Below, piece after piece: positions 1 through 9,364 of a stretch of 64,000 nucleotides of DNA. This DNA comes from Paenibacillus sp. RC334 (GTDB lineage: Bacteria > Bacillota > Bacilli > Paenibacillales > Paenibacillaceae): assembly GCF_030034735.1 (NCBI RefSeq), contig NZ_CP125370.1:3100001-3164000 (forward strand), given 5' to 3'. Numbering within the stretch: the first letter of the stretch is position 1; every line of letters starts with the position of its first letter. Below the pieces are notes generated by a model. It did no database searches. It saw only the letters and a list, made by a program, of their open reading frames with translations, and was not told where the DNA came from. Both the position numbers and the translations under genes were made by a program.

Positions 1-20
1 AGTACCCGAATTTTAGACAT
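1..20 (-). CDS. mutL: MutL, first codons only (partial)
   Basis: Only the first six full codons lie in the window. Read on the minus strand from the ATG at 20 they give M-S-K-I-R-V, the usual beginning of MutL (S/A-K-I-R-x-L-D). A strong GGGGGAGG ribosome binding site lies 8 bases upstream of the ATG. The position directly downstream of mutS on the same strand matches the mutS-mutL order of Bacillus and Paenibacillus. MutL is the mismatch repair ATPase that couples MutS recognition to downstream processing. The rest of the gene is outside the window. Confidence 0.75.
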
Positions 21-93
21 CCTTTTAACCTCCCCCTAACTTCAAAGTGTGATGAAAATAAAAATATAATATCGTTAACTACAGATATCGGTG

Positions 94-2910
94 CTACAGG
101 CCGTTGGCCTTGTTTTTCAGTTCATTTAACAACTGCATCGCCTGCAAAGGTGTCATATTCATGACATCAGCGTTTTTCACCTTGCGTAAAATCTGGCGCA
201 CAATCGGATTAACCTCGGCCGTCTCCAGCTGCGGCTTGGCAGGAGCAAGCTCTTGCTCTCCGAAAATGGACAGCTGTACGACTCCGGTAGCCGTATGGTC
301 CAGTACACTGGAGTCTTCCACCACCTGCTGAGTGTTTTCTTTTACAACGTTGGCTTGCTGTGACATAAGTGGAGCCTGCAACGCCACTTCCCTGCTTTCC
401 CGTAGCGTCTGGTCTGAATGGGTGCCGTCCGAAGAAGAAGCTCCAGCTCCTGAAACTGTGCGGTGAACAACATTTTCCTTCGCTACTGCAACAGCCTCGG
501 TGCCTGCCGTCACTTGGGCAGCCGCGTGCTCAAAGCCATGCAACAGCCCGTTCGCACGTTCAATGATATTATCCGGCAAACCCGCAAGACGGGCACAATA
601 GATACCGTAACTGCTACTGGCCGCGCCCGGTATGAGCTTACGCAGGAAATTCACCTTGTCGCCGCTTTCCTGTACCGCCATGGAGTAGTTCCGCAGCGAG
701 GACAGGCTTTGCTCCAAATGAGCCAGCTCATGAAAATGCGTAGACACCAGCGCCTTACAGCCGATCGTGTCATGGACAAATTCAATCACAGCTTGAGCAA
801 TCGCCATCCCCTCACTGGTGGACGTACCGCGTCCCAACTCGTCAATAATGATCAGGCTTCGCGGAGTCGCTTTGTCTGTCATGACCTGAATATCAGCCAT
901 TTCCACCATGAACGTACTCTGCCCGCCGATCAGGTCATCCGCCGCACCGATGCGCGTGAAAATGCGATCCAGCATCGGCACTTTCGCATGTGCAGCCGGA
1001 ACGAAGCAACCGATCTGCGCCATAATTGCGATCAGCGCAACCTGACGCATATACGTACTTTTCCCGGCCATATTCGGACCGGTGATTAGCAAAATATGCG
1101 CATCTGCTTCCTCCAGCGCCGTACCATTGGCGATAAAGCTGCCATCCTTCATCACAGCTTCCACAACGGGATGCCGCCCCTGCTCCACCACGAGATCATA
1201 TCCCGTTGTCAGCTCAGGCTTCACGAAGCCACGCTCTGCGCTGACCGATGCCAGGGACTGGTACACATCAATTTCTGCCACCCGCTCTGCCAGCTTTTGC
1301 AGGCGTGGAATTTCAGTATTTAGTTTACTGCGAAGCTCAGAGAAGAGAGAGTACTCCAGATCTACCATCTTATCCTCGGCTTCCAAAATCAGAGATTCCT
1401 TTTCCTTCAGCTCCGGTGTAATATATCGTTCCGCATTCGCCAGCGTTTGCTTGCGTTCATATCGTCCTTCCGGCAATGAAGCCAGATTGGATTTGGTTAC
1501 CTCGATATAATAACCAAATACTTTGTTGTACCCGATTTTGAGCGACCGAATACCAGTCGCTACACGTTCCTTGGCCTCCAGCTCGGCGATCCAGCGCTTG
1601 CCGTTCACACTCGCCTCCCGCAGTTCGTCCAGACGCTGATGGTAGCCTTCCTTAATGAGACCCCCGTCCCTTACAGAAATAGGCGGCTCGTCCGCTACGG
1701 CTTCCTCAATCAACGCACACAAGTCTGTACAGCTATCCAGCGTCTGGGCAACTCGGCGCAGTGTCTCCGATTCCGATTCTGCGCATAGCTCACGCAAAGC
1801 CGGAATTCGGGTTAATGACAGCTTGAGTGCAATCAGGTCGCGTGCATTGGCGCTGCCAAAGGCAATTCGCCCAACCAAGCGCTCCAGGTCGTAAATTTCT
1901 TTAAGCTGTGCACGCACATCCTCACGAAAAATAAACTGGTGGTACAGCTTATCAACCGCCTCCAGCCGTTCCTCGATCAGATGGCTGCTAAGCAGCGGCT
2001 TGTCGATCCAGCGTCGCAGCAACCGCGCTCCCATCGACGTCTCCGTCCGATCCAGCAACCACAGCAACGATCCCTTCTTGGAGCGCTCACGAACCGTCTC
2101 CACCAGTTCCAGATTACGGCGGGTAAATGGATCAAGAATCATAAAATGGTTTGGCTCATAAACGGAAATCTGGGTCAACTGGCCTAACGATCTTTTTTGC
2201 GTTTCATTCAAATAAGCAATCAGACGCGATACACACTGCCTACGTTCCTCGTTGAGCCTTGCCCACGTTGCTTCACCAAATTGACCACGCACAAGATCAT
2301 CCTTAGACTTGTCCCAGGCTGTGTAGACAACACGACGCCCAACGGGTGACATTCGGGAGGTTACGAAATCGAGCAGATGACCATCCCCCAGCATTTCTGA
2401 CGGCTCATAAATATTAATTTCATCCAACAGCCATTCTTTCGAATCAGGTACAGAGGTCACATACAGCTCACCTGTTGACAAATCGCAGGCCGCCAGTGCC
2501 AGCATCCCGTCCGTCTCGGTGACACATACCATGTAGTTGTTGGATTTGTCACCCAGCACCTTGCCTTCCATCACCGTACCCGGAGTGACGACACGGACAA
2601 TATCTCGCCGTACCATCCCCTTCGTAGCCGAGGCTTCCTCCATCTGTTCGCAGATGGCAACCTTATAACCCTTTTCAATAAGGCGCTGTATGTAATTTTC
2701 CGCCGAATGATAAGGCACGCCGCACATTGGAATTTTTTCCGTGCCGCCACCCTCGCGTCCGGTAAGTGTAATCTCCAGCTCCTTCGATGCAAGAATCGCA
2801 TCATCAAAAAACATCTCGTAAAAATCCCCTAGGCGGAAAAACAAAAACGCATCCTGCGCCTGGTCTTTTATGGATAAATATTGCTCAATCATCGGTGTAT
2901 ATTTGGCCAT
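94..2910 (-). CDS. mutS: DNA mismatch repair protein MutS
   Basis: MutS recognises base mismatches and small loops and recruits MutL. The mismatch-reading Phe-x-Glu motif is seen near the N-terminus in GDFYEMF, about residue 35. The core and clamp domains follow, then the ATPase: Walker A TGPNMAGKST (about residues 615-625), Walker B with LIIIDELGRGTST, and the conserved STHFHEL. About 938 residues, slightly long because of a low-complexity linker before the C-terminal helix-turn-helix region. The frame can be opened to a GTG at 2931, but the ATG at 2910 begins the family-typical MAKYTPMIEQY, with a GGGGG-type Shine-Dalgarno upstream. It is followed by mutL and preceded by the amidoligase-like gene and cotE, all on the minus strand. 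No frameshift or lost motif is visible. Confidence 0.97.
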   Translation of the reverse strand: MAKYTPMIEQYLSIKDQAQDAFLFFRLGDFYEMFFDDAILASKELEITLTGREGGGTEKIPMCGVPYHSAENYIQRLIEKGYKVAICEQMEEASATKGMVRRDIVRVVTPGTVMEGKVLGDKSNNYMVCVTETDGMLALAACDLSTGELYVTSVPDSKEWLLDEINIYEPSEMLGDGHLLDFVTSRMSPVGRRVVYTAWDKSKDDLVRGQFGEATWARLNEERRQCVSRLIAYLNETQKRSLGQLTQISVYEPNHFMILDPFTRRNLELVETVRERSKKGSLLWLLDRTETSMGARLLRRWIDKPLLSSHLIEERLEAVDKLYHQFIFREDVRAQLKEIYDLERLVGRIAFGSANARDLIALKLSLTRIPALRELCAESESETLRRVAQTLDSCTDLCALIEEAVADEPPISVRDGGLIKEGYHQRLDELREASVNGKRWIAELEAKERVATGIRSLKIGYNKVFGYYIEVTKSNLASLPEGRYERKQTLANAERYITPELKEKESLILEAEDKMVDLEYSLFSELRSKLNTEIPRLQKLAERVAEIDVYQSLASVSAERGFVKPELTTGYDLVVEQGRHPVVEAVMKDGSFIANGTALEEADAHILLITGPNMAGKSTYMRQVALIAIMAQIGCFVPAAHAKVPMLDRIFTRIGAADDLIGGQSTFMVEMADIQVMTDKATPRSLIIIDELGRGTSTSEGMAIAQAVIEFVHDTIGCKALVSTHFHELAHLEQSLSSLRNYSMAVQESGDKVNFLRKLIPGAASSSYGIYCARLAGLPDNIIERANGLLHGFEHAAAQVTAGTEAVAVAKENVVHRTVSGAGASSSDGTHSDQTLRESREVALQAPLMSQQANVVKENTQQVVEDSSVLDHTATGVVQLSIFGEQELAPAKPQLETAEVNPIVRQILRKVKNADVMNMTPLQAMQLLNELKNKANGL

Positions 2911-3018
2911 ACCGTTTACTAACCCCCACACATTGTTCCGTTTAAACTTACATTACCTTTCATTATAGCAAAAATGACAGTCGATAACATGCAAGCATCG
3001 CAAACAACATCACAGATT

Positions 3019-4254
3019 TTACGAAAGCTTCCAAAACGGACGTAAATCCCGCGATTCATCCCATTGTTTCCCCTGACGCAGGCTGTCCAGCAAAGGCCCT
3101 ACATAAGCTTTATATTGCGGATATACATCCAGTGAAACGATATCCAAAATAAGAGGCTCCATATATTCCCCCAGCACAATCCGATTTCCTTCATAAAAAG
3201 CTCTATGGGCCTCTTCCTCATCCAGTGGCCTACGCTCCAAGCGCGGATATTGAGACGCGATGAGAAAGGTCAATCCAATCACGCCTTTCGCGAGCTGCGG
3301 CGAAACAAGAAAGCTGGGTAGTGTACGGTATTCAAAACCTCCGTACGGTTGGCGGCGAAAATCGCCCAAATTGCCGTAATGCGGTCTGCGCCGGGCTGCG
3401 CGTTTGTCTTCTAACAACGCCAAAGGCAGCGCTAAATAATTGTCCAGCGCACGTAGCAGAGACCCGTTCAGCGGAATTCCGCTAAAATGCAGATGCCCTC
3501 CCAGCGGAAAACCGGACTGCGGCATCCCGCCTGCTTGCCAAATTAGCGTACGATCGGCAATGCGCCGGGCTGCTGCCGCAAAGGCACGGCGTAAATGGGT
3601 CAGCAAAAGAGCCGGATCGCCACTTGGTGCGGGTCGAAGCTCAGCGACCGGGTACAACGTCCGCCCCCGGCGCGTAACCGCATCGCATCCCGCCACGCCA
3701 AGGCGGCCCAAATATCGCGAAGCCGGTACAACCCGTCCTTCCGGCATGCGGACCAGTACAAATTCAGGGTCCATTCCGATTAGCAGCTGTTTATCCCCTT
3801 GTACCGCTGGAAGGCCCTGCTCCTGAACATCCACTTCGCGAGCTGCGGCTTCATATAGCGTGTCTAGGCGTCTATCATTAAGCCATGGCTGGGCCACGAC
3901 TTCACGCACCTGACAGCTGCGCTCGCCCAGCAGTGTCAGCGTCACCTCGCCACTGTCGAGGCCAAGTGTGTACAAAGTACGTACAGCCAGTCGCTCCATT
4001 CGGACGGACAGCTGAGAGCTGCTATCCAACGCAGACGGATCATAAGCGCGGACTTTGGAGTGTCCTTCAATCGTACGTCTTCGAATTTCCAGCATTCGTA
4101 GCTGATGGATCTGCACCGCATAGCCTACCGCAAAATCTGCTGCGTTGTCGTCAATCCAGCGAACCGATATGCCGGAGCGTTCCAGCCTGCGCTGCTTTTC
4201 ATCATCCGACATCTGTCTGAAGCGTCTGAGCGCCTGTCCCGCCTGCTGCATCAT
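3019..4254 (-). CDS. Amidoligase-like protein (phiEco32-type COOH-NH2 ligase family)
   Basis: A 411-residue protein. From about residue 155 it carries the signature of the glutamine-synthetase/gamma-glutamylcysteine-ligase-like amidoligases: G-M-D-P-E-F (start of the active-site sheet), a later A-E-L-R-P, G-G-H-L-H-F-S, and G-G-F-E-Y-R-T-L-P-S-F. In this superfamily the acidic and His residues bind metal and ATP for carboxylate-amine ligation. The first 150 residues resemble nothing I recognise. The start is ATG ATG at 4254/4251, preceded by GGGAGGGG. Family membership is read from motifs; the substrate is unknown. Its position between cotE and mutS, which are adjacent in Bacillus subtilis, suggests a peptide- or spore-coat-linked role, but that is inference. 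Confidence 0.7.
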   Translation of the reverse strand: MMQQAGQALRRFRQMSDDEKQRRLERSGISVRWIDDNAADFAVGYAVQIHQLRMLEIRRRTIEGHSKVRAYDPSALDSSSQLSVRMERLAVRTLYTLGLDSGEVTLTLLGERSCQVREVVAQPWLNDRRLDTLYEAAAREVDVQEQGLPAVQGDKQLLIGMDPEFVLVRMPEGRVVPASRYLGRLGVAGCDAVTRRGRTLYPVAELRPAPSGDPALLLTHLRRAFAAAARRIADRTLIWQAGGMPQSGFPLGGHLHFSGIPLNGSLLRALDNYLALPLALLEDKRAARRRPHYGNLGDFRRQPYGGFEYRTLPSFLVSPQLAKGVIGLTFLIASQYPRLERRPLDEEEAHRAFYEGNRIVLGEYMEPLILDIVSLDVYPQYKAYVGPLLDSLRQGKQWDESRDLRPFWKLS

Positions 4255-4310
4255 CTTCCCCTCCCTACCAGATTACGGACGATTGAACGACTTCCCTTCC
4301 CTACAACAAC

Positions 4311-4377
4311 AAAAAGGAGGGCCTTTCCCCCCTGCGCAGTCTCAGCCGGCGCAAAAGAGTAAAGCGGCCCTCTTTTT
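4311..4377 (-). terminator. Terminator after cotE
   Basis: The arms AAAAAGGAGGGCC (4311-4323) and GGCCCTCTTTTT (4366-4377) pair with one bulge. Read on the minus strand, the stem is followed by a T-rich tract. It lies just after the cotE stop and separates cotE from the amidoligase gene. Confidence 0.6.
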
Positions 4378-4388
4378 GGTTACTTCCG

Positions 4389-4946
4389 TCAGAGCTCGTC
4401 GTCAATGAGGTCGGGGTCGAGCTCCTCATAGTCCCCTTCTTCCGCTCCAAAATCATAGTCCTTGTCAAAATCGTCACTGCTGCCATTCGGGAATACTTCT
4501 ACAACAATCTTCGTTTCTGCCACCAGTTCCACCGCAAATTCCCGCTCGACCCGGATAATTACGCTGCCGCCCCCTGAAGACACACTGGCCTCAACGCAGC
4601 TTGGCTCCTGTGTCGCCTCGGCGGATACTTCCACTGTAGACGCCCGGTGTTTCGGATCAAGATACGAGAGCGGCACGTTTTCCACGTACGACACCGTTTC
4701 CTTAGCCACATCGGTCTGCGAGTTTTTATCGTATGAGTACCAGATATTGATATCATACGTCCCCACGACCTCAATGCCGTCTCCAGCCGCCACAGCCTCA
4801 TACTGGTGGTTAATAATCCACGCCCCCAAAATGCTGGTCGGATTATTAGGCGGAGTTACGGTATGGGTTACGGTAGAGAATTTGCGACCTTTACCGCAGA
4901 TCGCTTTTGTAATAATCTCTCTACGATTTTTATGACTTAATGCCAT
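4389..4946 (-). CDS. cotE: Outer spore coat morphogenetic protein CotE
   Basis: CotE organises the outer coat layer of endospores during sporulation. The 185-residue protein has the family N-terminus (M-A-L-S-H-K-N-R-R-E-I-I-T-K-A-I-C-G-K-G), the conserved P-x-x-P-T-S-I-L-G-A-W-I-I-N-H block near residue 40, and the very acidic C-terminal tail (D-D-F-D-K-D-Y...), typical of the family. The reading frame extends seven codons upstream, but the ATG at 4946 has a GAGGAGG site eight bases before it and gives the normal length. The gene is upstream of mutS as in Bacillus, with the amidoligase-like gene inserted between them. Its presence shows that the organism is a spore former. Confidence 0.92.
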   Translation of the reverse strand: MALSHKNRREIITKAICGKGRKFSTVTHTVTPPNNPTSILGAWIINHQYEAVAAGDGIEVVGTYDINIWYSYDKNSQTDVAKETVSYVENVPLSYLDPKHRASTVEVSAEATQEPSCVEASVSSGGGSVIIRVEREFAVELVAETKIVVEVFPNGSSDDFDKDYDFGAEEGDYEELDPDLIDDEL

Positions 4947-4982
4947 ACTTGAACCTCCTCCATACAATCAATCATTCCATAC

Positions 4983-5012
4983 ATATGTATGCAGGTTGTG
5001 GGCGAATGTTGA
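4983..5012 (-). promoter_or_regulatory. Possible sigma-E-type promoter of cotE
   Basis: On the minus strand a CATACATAT element (4983-4991) resembles the sigma-E -10 consensus CATACA-T. About 13 bases upstream is TCAACATT (5005-5012), a partial match to the sigma-E -35 element. Known cotE genes are sigma-E dependent. Matching was by eye and no transcription start is known. Confidence 0.35.
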
Positions 5013-5072
5013 GTGAATAGGCGAAAAGGAAAAAATATTATTTGTATAAGCTTATGCCCTAATGGCTTGAAC

Positions 5073-5969
5073 TCATGCACGCCAATGTGTTACATGCTGC
5101 TCGACAATCCGTAAAAATTCGCTGAGCGCCGGGGATTTCCACTTTTTCGTGTGATAGGCGACCTGGGTAGCCACCTGCTGTTCGCTGTCATCCCAGCTTA
5201 AACGCGCCATCTTCCCTTCACGCAACTCATTTTGCACCGTAACCAGCGGAAGCAGCGCAACGCCCAATCCGGCCATGACACATTGCTTGATCGCTTCAAT
5301 ACTCCAAAACTCCAGACTCGGGTCTGCAAAAATACCGTGTCTGTTCAAATACTGCTCAAAAAGGATACGATAGGTGCAGCCCGCCTCCGTGTGCAAAATG
5401 GTTTCGTCCTTCAAGTCAGCTGGCTCCACCTTATTATAGGAAGCCAGTGGATGCCCCAGTGGCGCAACCAATGCCATCGGCTCATGAATGAGCGTAGTGA
5501 CATGCAGTTCTCTATCCTCTGTTTCCGGCTGAAGCAAAAAAGCCAAATCCAGCTCACCTGAACGGGTCATATCACGCAATTCCCAGCATTCACCGGGTTT
5601 AAGCACGATTTTTACCTTCGGATACCGCTCCCTGTACTCACGGATCAGGCTCGGCAGGCGGAAAGCCGCCAGCGACTCTGGCGCTCCGATTTTGAGCGTA
5701 CCCGTCAGCACCGTTTCTGAACGTAGCGCATCCTTAGCAAGGGCGTGCATCTTGGAAATCTCCTGCGCATAGGGCAGCAGGCGTCGTCCGGCATCTGTGA
5801 GCATGATTTTCTTACCTATGCGGTCAAAAAGAGGTGTGCCCAGCTCTGTCTCCAGCGTCTGAATTTGAGCAGTTATACTTGATTGTGCATAGTCCAGTAT
5901 ACGCGCCGCCCGGGTAAAACTGCCTGCCTCAACCACATTTAAAAACGTAAACAAATGCCGTGATTCCAT
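5073..5969 (-). CDS. LysR family transcriptional regulator
   Basis: A 298-residue LysR-type regulator. The N-terminal winged helix-turn-helix begins M-E-S-R-H-L-F-T-F-L and contains the recognition region A-A-R-I-L-D-Y-A-Q-S-S-I-T-A-Q-I, followed by the linker helix and a periplasmic-binding-protein-like effector domain from about residue 90. The longer frame would start at 6287 inside the divergent gene; the ATG at 5969 is chosen because it gives the family N-terminus and has GGAG upstream. It is divergent from the amino acid exporter gene at 6085, the usual arrangement for a LysR protein controlling its neighbour. The effector is unknown; an amino acid is a fair guess from the neighbour. 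Confidence 0.9.
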   Translation of the reverse strand: MESRHLFTFLNVVEAGSFTRAARILDYAQSSITAQIQTLETELGTPLFDRIGKKIMLTDAGRRLLPYAQEISKMHALAKDALRSETVLTGTLKIGAPESLAAFRLPSLIREYRERYPKVKIVLKPGECWELRDMTRSGELDLAFLLQPETEDRELHVTTLIHEPMALVAPLGHPLASYNKVEPADLKDETILHTEAGCTYRILFEQYLNRHGIFADPSLEFWSIEAIKQCVMAGLGVALLPLVTVQNELREGKMARLSWDDSEQQVATQVAYHTKKWKSPALSEFLRIVEQHVTHWRA

Positions 5970-6026
5970 AAGTTGCTCCTTCAATCGTTTTTTTCGATGC
6001 AAGCCATCGTTATATTCCGTTTTTCC

Positions 6027-6041
6027 GATAGATTGATTATC
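6027..6041. promoter_or_regulatory. Possible LysR operator
   Basis: GATA-N7-TATC (6027-6041) is a dyad in the short divergent space between the LysR gene and the exporter gene, of the size LysR proteins use. It is weak evidence, judged by eye. Confidence 0.3.
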
Positions 6042-6084
6042 TGATAAACTGAAGGAAATGACAAGAGAAAGAAGGCTTACCTGC

Positions 6085-7395
6085 ATGACAAATGAACATA
6101 AACTACAATCCACCATTGGTCTTCCACAGGCCATTGCGCTATATATCGGGGCGGTGCTGGGTTCGGGGATATTGATTGTACCCGGTCTTGCCGCCGAAAT
6201 GGCGGGTCCGGCATCACTACTGGCGTGGGGCTTTATGACCCTGCTCATTTTGCCAATGGCCCTGTCCATGGGACTGCTGTCCGCCAAATTCCCGAACGCT
6301 GGAGGGGTATCGCATTTTGTTACGCTGGCTTTTTCACCGCGTGCAGGCTCTTATATCGGGTGGTTTTTTCTGATGTCAGTTCCGATTGGGGCACCTGTTG
6401 CCGCACTCACCGGAGCTGGCTATATGACCGCCGCCATGGGCTGGGGAGAGGGATGCCGCATGGGATTGGCCGCCGCCATGCTGGCGGTTGGACTGATCAT
6501 TAACTGGATCGGTATGAAGGTTGCGGGACGTATCCAGATCGCCGTTGTCATTGCTATCGTTGCTGTCCTTATCTTCGCCATTGTCGCAGCGCTGCCACAA
6601 ATGAAATCGATACACTTCACACCGTTTGCTCCGCACGGTTGGCTTCCTGTCGGTCAGGCAGCCGCGATTCTGTTCTGGTGCTTCATCGGCTGGGAAGCCG
6701 TCTCTCATTTGTCGGAGGAATTCACCAATCCTCAGCGGGCGGCTGTTAAGGGTGTCACCGTTGCAGCCATCATCGTTGGCCTGCTTTATTTTCTTACTGC
6801 ACTGGCTACAGTCGGGACACAAAGCTACCTTGCAGGTGGATCAGACGCTTCGCTCGTATGGGTGATTAGCCGGGCTATTGGTCCGTGGGGTGCAGTGATT
6901 GCCGGCTTGACAGGCATCTTTATATGTACAGCTACGATTATTGCTTATGTGGGTGCTGCTTCACGCGTCGCGTATGCTTTATCCCGGCAAGGCCATGCCT
7001 TCCGCTGGATGGGTCTCTTGTCCCGGCGCTTTCATACGCCAATTGGGGGTATCGCGTTTCTCTTCCTTTGTTTCGTCGTCATTATGTCCCTTTACGGTAG
7101 CGGTACTGTTTCACTCACCAACCTGATTCAGTTCCCCAATGCCACTTTTATCCTGACCTATCTGGGCGGGTGTGCTGCGGGTATCAAGCTGCTACGAGGT
7201 AATCGCTGGGGTGTAGCCATCAGTTGGGTGTCGTTCATCTCGACTGCGGTGGTGTTTCCTTTTGTCGGCTGGGCCATGCTTTATCCTTGCTTGATCACCG
7301 TTGCCTTATGGATCGCAGGTCGAATTCGGCACAAACGACCCCTTCCTGCTGCGTCCGTCATCACTGAACAAGAAAAAGCTACTGTCCATCGTTAG
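6085..7395 (+). CDS. APC-superfamily amino acid transporter, YjeH-like exporter
   Basis: A 436-residue integral membrane protein with about twelve hydrophobic segments. The opening Q-A-I-A-L-Y-I-G-A-V-L-G-S-G-I-L matches the substrate-binding first helix of the APC superfamily. The stretches F-P-N-A-G-G-V-S-H-F-V and G-W-F-F-L-M-S-V-P-I-G-A-P resemble Escherichia coli YjeH, an exporter of methionine and branched-chain amino acids. Export is therefore the likely direction, by analogy only. The frame opens at an ATG at 6058, but that one has its GGAA only a few bases away; the ATG at 6085 has AGAAGG at a better distance and is preferred. It is divergent from the LysR gene, probably its regulator. 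Confidence 0.8.
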   Translation: MTNEHKLQSTIGLPQAIALYIGAVLGSGILIVPGLAAEMAGPASLLAWGFMTLLILPMALSMGLLSAKFPNAGGVSHFVTLAFSPRAGSYIGWFFLMSVPIGAPVAALTGAGYMTAAMGWGEGCRMGLAAAMLAVGLIINWIGMKVAGRIQIAVVIAIVAVLIFAIVAALPQMKSIHFTPFAPHGWLPVGQAAAILFWCFIGWEAVSHLSEEFTNPQRAAVKGVTVAAIIVGLLYFLTALATVGTQSYLAGGSDASLVWVISRAIGPWGAVIAGLTGIFICTATIIAYVGAASRVAYALSRQGHAFRWMGLLSRRFHTPIGGIAFLFLCFVVIMSLYGSGTVSLTNLIQFPNATFILTYLGGCAAGIKLLRGNRWGVAISWVSFISTAVVFPFVGWAMLYPCLITVALWIAGRIRHKRPLPAASVITEQEKATVHR

Positions 7396-7408
7396 ACAGT
7401 AGCTTTTT
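7373..7408. terminator. Bidirectional terminator between convergent genes
   Basis: A perfect 14-bp stem, AAAAAGCTACTGTC and GACAGTAGCTTTTT, surrounds an 8-base loop and overlaps the stop codon of the exporter gene. The A and T flanks let it work for both this gene and the convergent gene ending at 7426. Confidence 0.85.
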
Positions 7409-7425
7409 AGTTTGGGCCTTCGACT

Positions 7426-8382
7426 CTAAGCTTTGACTGGAGTGGGGGCCTTGTCCTTTTTGGCGATTTTCAAATACTGATGTAATTCATGTGTAAGCTG
7501 TAACAATGCCGAACGAATTTCGAATTCCTCCCGGGTTGAGGGGAGCTCCATTTTTTTGAATTCCTCACGTACCTGCTCCAGCAACTTCTCCGTCTGTCCC
7601 GTATAATGTCCGGCCAGAACGTCATTGCTGAGCTGATCGAATAGCTCGGCCAAAAGTTTGGCCTGCGGCATATGCTGGTACATCTGCGAGATCAGCTGCA
7701 TCATATTTTGAATAGAATCCAGCTGTTCCCTGCGCATATAAAAATACACATTCCAGCCTTCTTGCGGACGAAGCATCTGATTTTCCAATGAACGCCCTGC
7801 CTCGGTCACCCCTCTGGCTATGACGCTGTTCGCTTCTATAACTTCCTTGCCATCCCATATGTATGCCGGACTGCGTAATGTATTGGCCATATTTCTGAAT
7901 ATAATGGAAAACGTCCGGTCTACTTCCTGCCGGATTTGCTGCATGGTGTTATCGGAGCGCGGCATGTAGGCCAAATTGACGACCATCGCGGACCCCAGTC
8001 CGATGACCAGCAGACACAGCTGGGTCAGCAGCACTTGCATATCAATCACACCACCGCTGAACACGCGGAAAACCACAACCGAACCCGTGACGATTCCTTC
8101 CTTAAAGCCCACCCGTACAATGACCGGAAACGCCGATAAAATATATAATGCCAGTACCCAATCATGGAATCCGAATACAACAAACAAAACGCAAGCAAAA
8201 AGAAGCCCCACAACGGATGCAAAAAATCTCGCCGAAATGGTACGGAGGCTTCTCTTGCGCGTGACATCGACCCCCAAAATAGCCAAAAGCCCTGCCGAGG
8301 TGGCTCCATGAATACCAAAACCATCCGCAATGAGTACGGCCATTAATGCAGCAATAGCCGTTTTAATCGTACGAAAGCCCAT
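7426..8382 (-). CDS. Aromatic acid exporter family membrane protein (YqjA-like)
   Basis: A 318-residue protein with an N-terminal half of about five to six hydrophobic helices (from M-G-F-R-T-I-K-T-A-I-A-A-L-M) and a soluble, helical C-terminal half. This matches Bacillus subtilis YqjA and the ArAE_1 plus ArAE_1_C architecture of the FUSC-like aromatic acid exporters. The frame extends 27 codons upstream with charged residues atypical of the family; the ATG at 8382, just before the first membrane helix, is preferred, with GAGG about 13 bases upstream. The substrate is not known. Confidence 0.75.
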   Translation of the reverse strand: MGFRTIKTAIAALMAVLIADGFGIHGATSAGLLAILGVDVTRKRSLRTISARFFASVVGLLFACVLFVVFGFHDWVLALYILSAFPVIVRVGFKEGIVTGSVVVFRVFSGGVIDMQVLLTQLCLLVIGLGSAMVVNLAYMPRSDNTMQQIRQEVDRTFSIIFRNMANTLRSPAYIWDGKEVIEANSVIARGVTEAGRSLENQMLRPQEGWNVYFYMRREQLDSIQNMMQLISQMYQHMPQAKLLAELFDQLSNDVLAGHYTGQTEKLLEQVREEFKKMELPSTREEFEIRSALLQLTHELHQYLKIAKKDKAPTPVKA

Positions 8383-8518
8383 GAAAAAATTCTGTCCTCT
8401 CTGGATGAAATCTGTTTTCGTAAACTTTGAATCATTTTCATTTTCATGGTACTTTATTTTCACATTTTACACAAATGAGGAATTTGAAAAAATCCAGAAA
8501 TGTATAGAAGTTTGATTC

Positions 8519-9364
8519 TTATCGCTGAGGACGATCAGACAGCAACAGTCGCTCCACATACACGACCGCCTGATACATCAGTGTCGCTACGACCGCAATG
8601 ATAAGTAAACTGGACATCACCAGCGTGAAATTGAACACCTGAAAGCCGTAGATGATCAAGTAGCCCAACCCGTTTTTAGCTACCAGAAATTCACCGACGA
8701 TCACGCCAACCCAGGCCATGCCGACATTCACCTTTAGTGTAGAGACGATAGCCGGAAAGGACGCAGGCAAAATCACCTTGCTAAACGTATCGCGCCGCGA
8801 TCCACCAAATGTGCGAACCACCTTGATCAGATTCGAATCCACTTCCTGAAAGCTGTTATACACGACTAACGTCGTAATAATGACCGTAATCGAGAGGGTC
8901 GTCATTAGAATAGCGGTAAATCCGGCTCCGAACATGACGATAAAAATGGGCCCCAGCGCCACCTTGGGCATACTGTTGAAGACAACCATATAGGGATCCA
9001 GTACCTTCGACAGAAACGGCGACCACCAGATTAGCACAGCCAGTAATGTTCCCAGCAGCGTTCCCAGTAAAAAACCCGCCAACGTCTCTCCAACCGTGAC
9101 ACAGACATGCCCCCACAGCTCACCGCTGACCGCATCCTTGCCAATTTGGGTAAATATTTTGCTTGGATAGCTAAACAGTAGTACATCAATCCATTTCATC
9201 CGACCCGCAATTTCCCACAACACGAATAAAAACACTAAAATAGCTGTCTGTACACCCGTTACCAACCGCCGCTCCGAACGCCTTCTGCGTCGGTACTCCT
9301 GATACAGCCCTTGAATCCAGTGTTGTCCAAGCCGATCCGCTTCGCCCTTCATCCTTTGACTCAC
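8519..9364 (-). CDS. ABC transporter permease, SsuC/TauC type
   Basis: A 281-residue inner membrane permease of the binding-protein-dependent class. It has about six hydrophobic helices and the cytoplasmic E-A-A-like loop that contacts the ATPase, here the region around V-D-S-N-L-I-K-V-V-R-T-F-G-G-S. It overlaps the ATPase gene by 4 bases (9361-9364), so the two are translationally coupled. It is the last gene of a binding protein, ATPase, permease operon resembling the YtlABCD/SsuABC systems. No sulfonatase, nitrate or thiamine genes lie nearby, so the substrate cannot be assigned. Confidence 0.88.
   Translation of the reverse strand: MSQRMKGEADRLGQHWIQGLYQEYRRRRRSERRLVTGVQTAILVFLFVLWEIAGRMKWIDVLLFSYPSKIFTQIGKDAVSGELWGHVCVTVGETLAGFLLGTLLGTLLAVLIWWSPFLSKVLDPYMVVFNSMPKVALGPIFIVMFGAGFTAILMTTLSITVIITTLVVYNSFQEVDSNLIKVVRTFGGSRRDTFSKVILPASFPAIVSTLKVNVGMAWVGVIVGEFLVAKNGLGYLIIYGFQVFNFTLVMSSLLIIAVVATLMYQAVVYVERLLLSDRPQR

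Noticed and set aside
463..1089. 208-codon plus-strand ORF
   Set aside because: Antisense to the MutS ATPase domain; no signal of its own.
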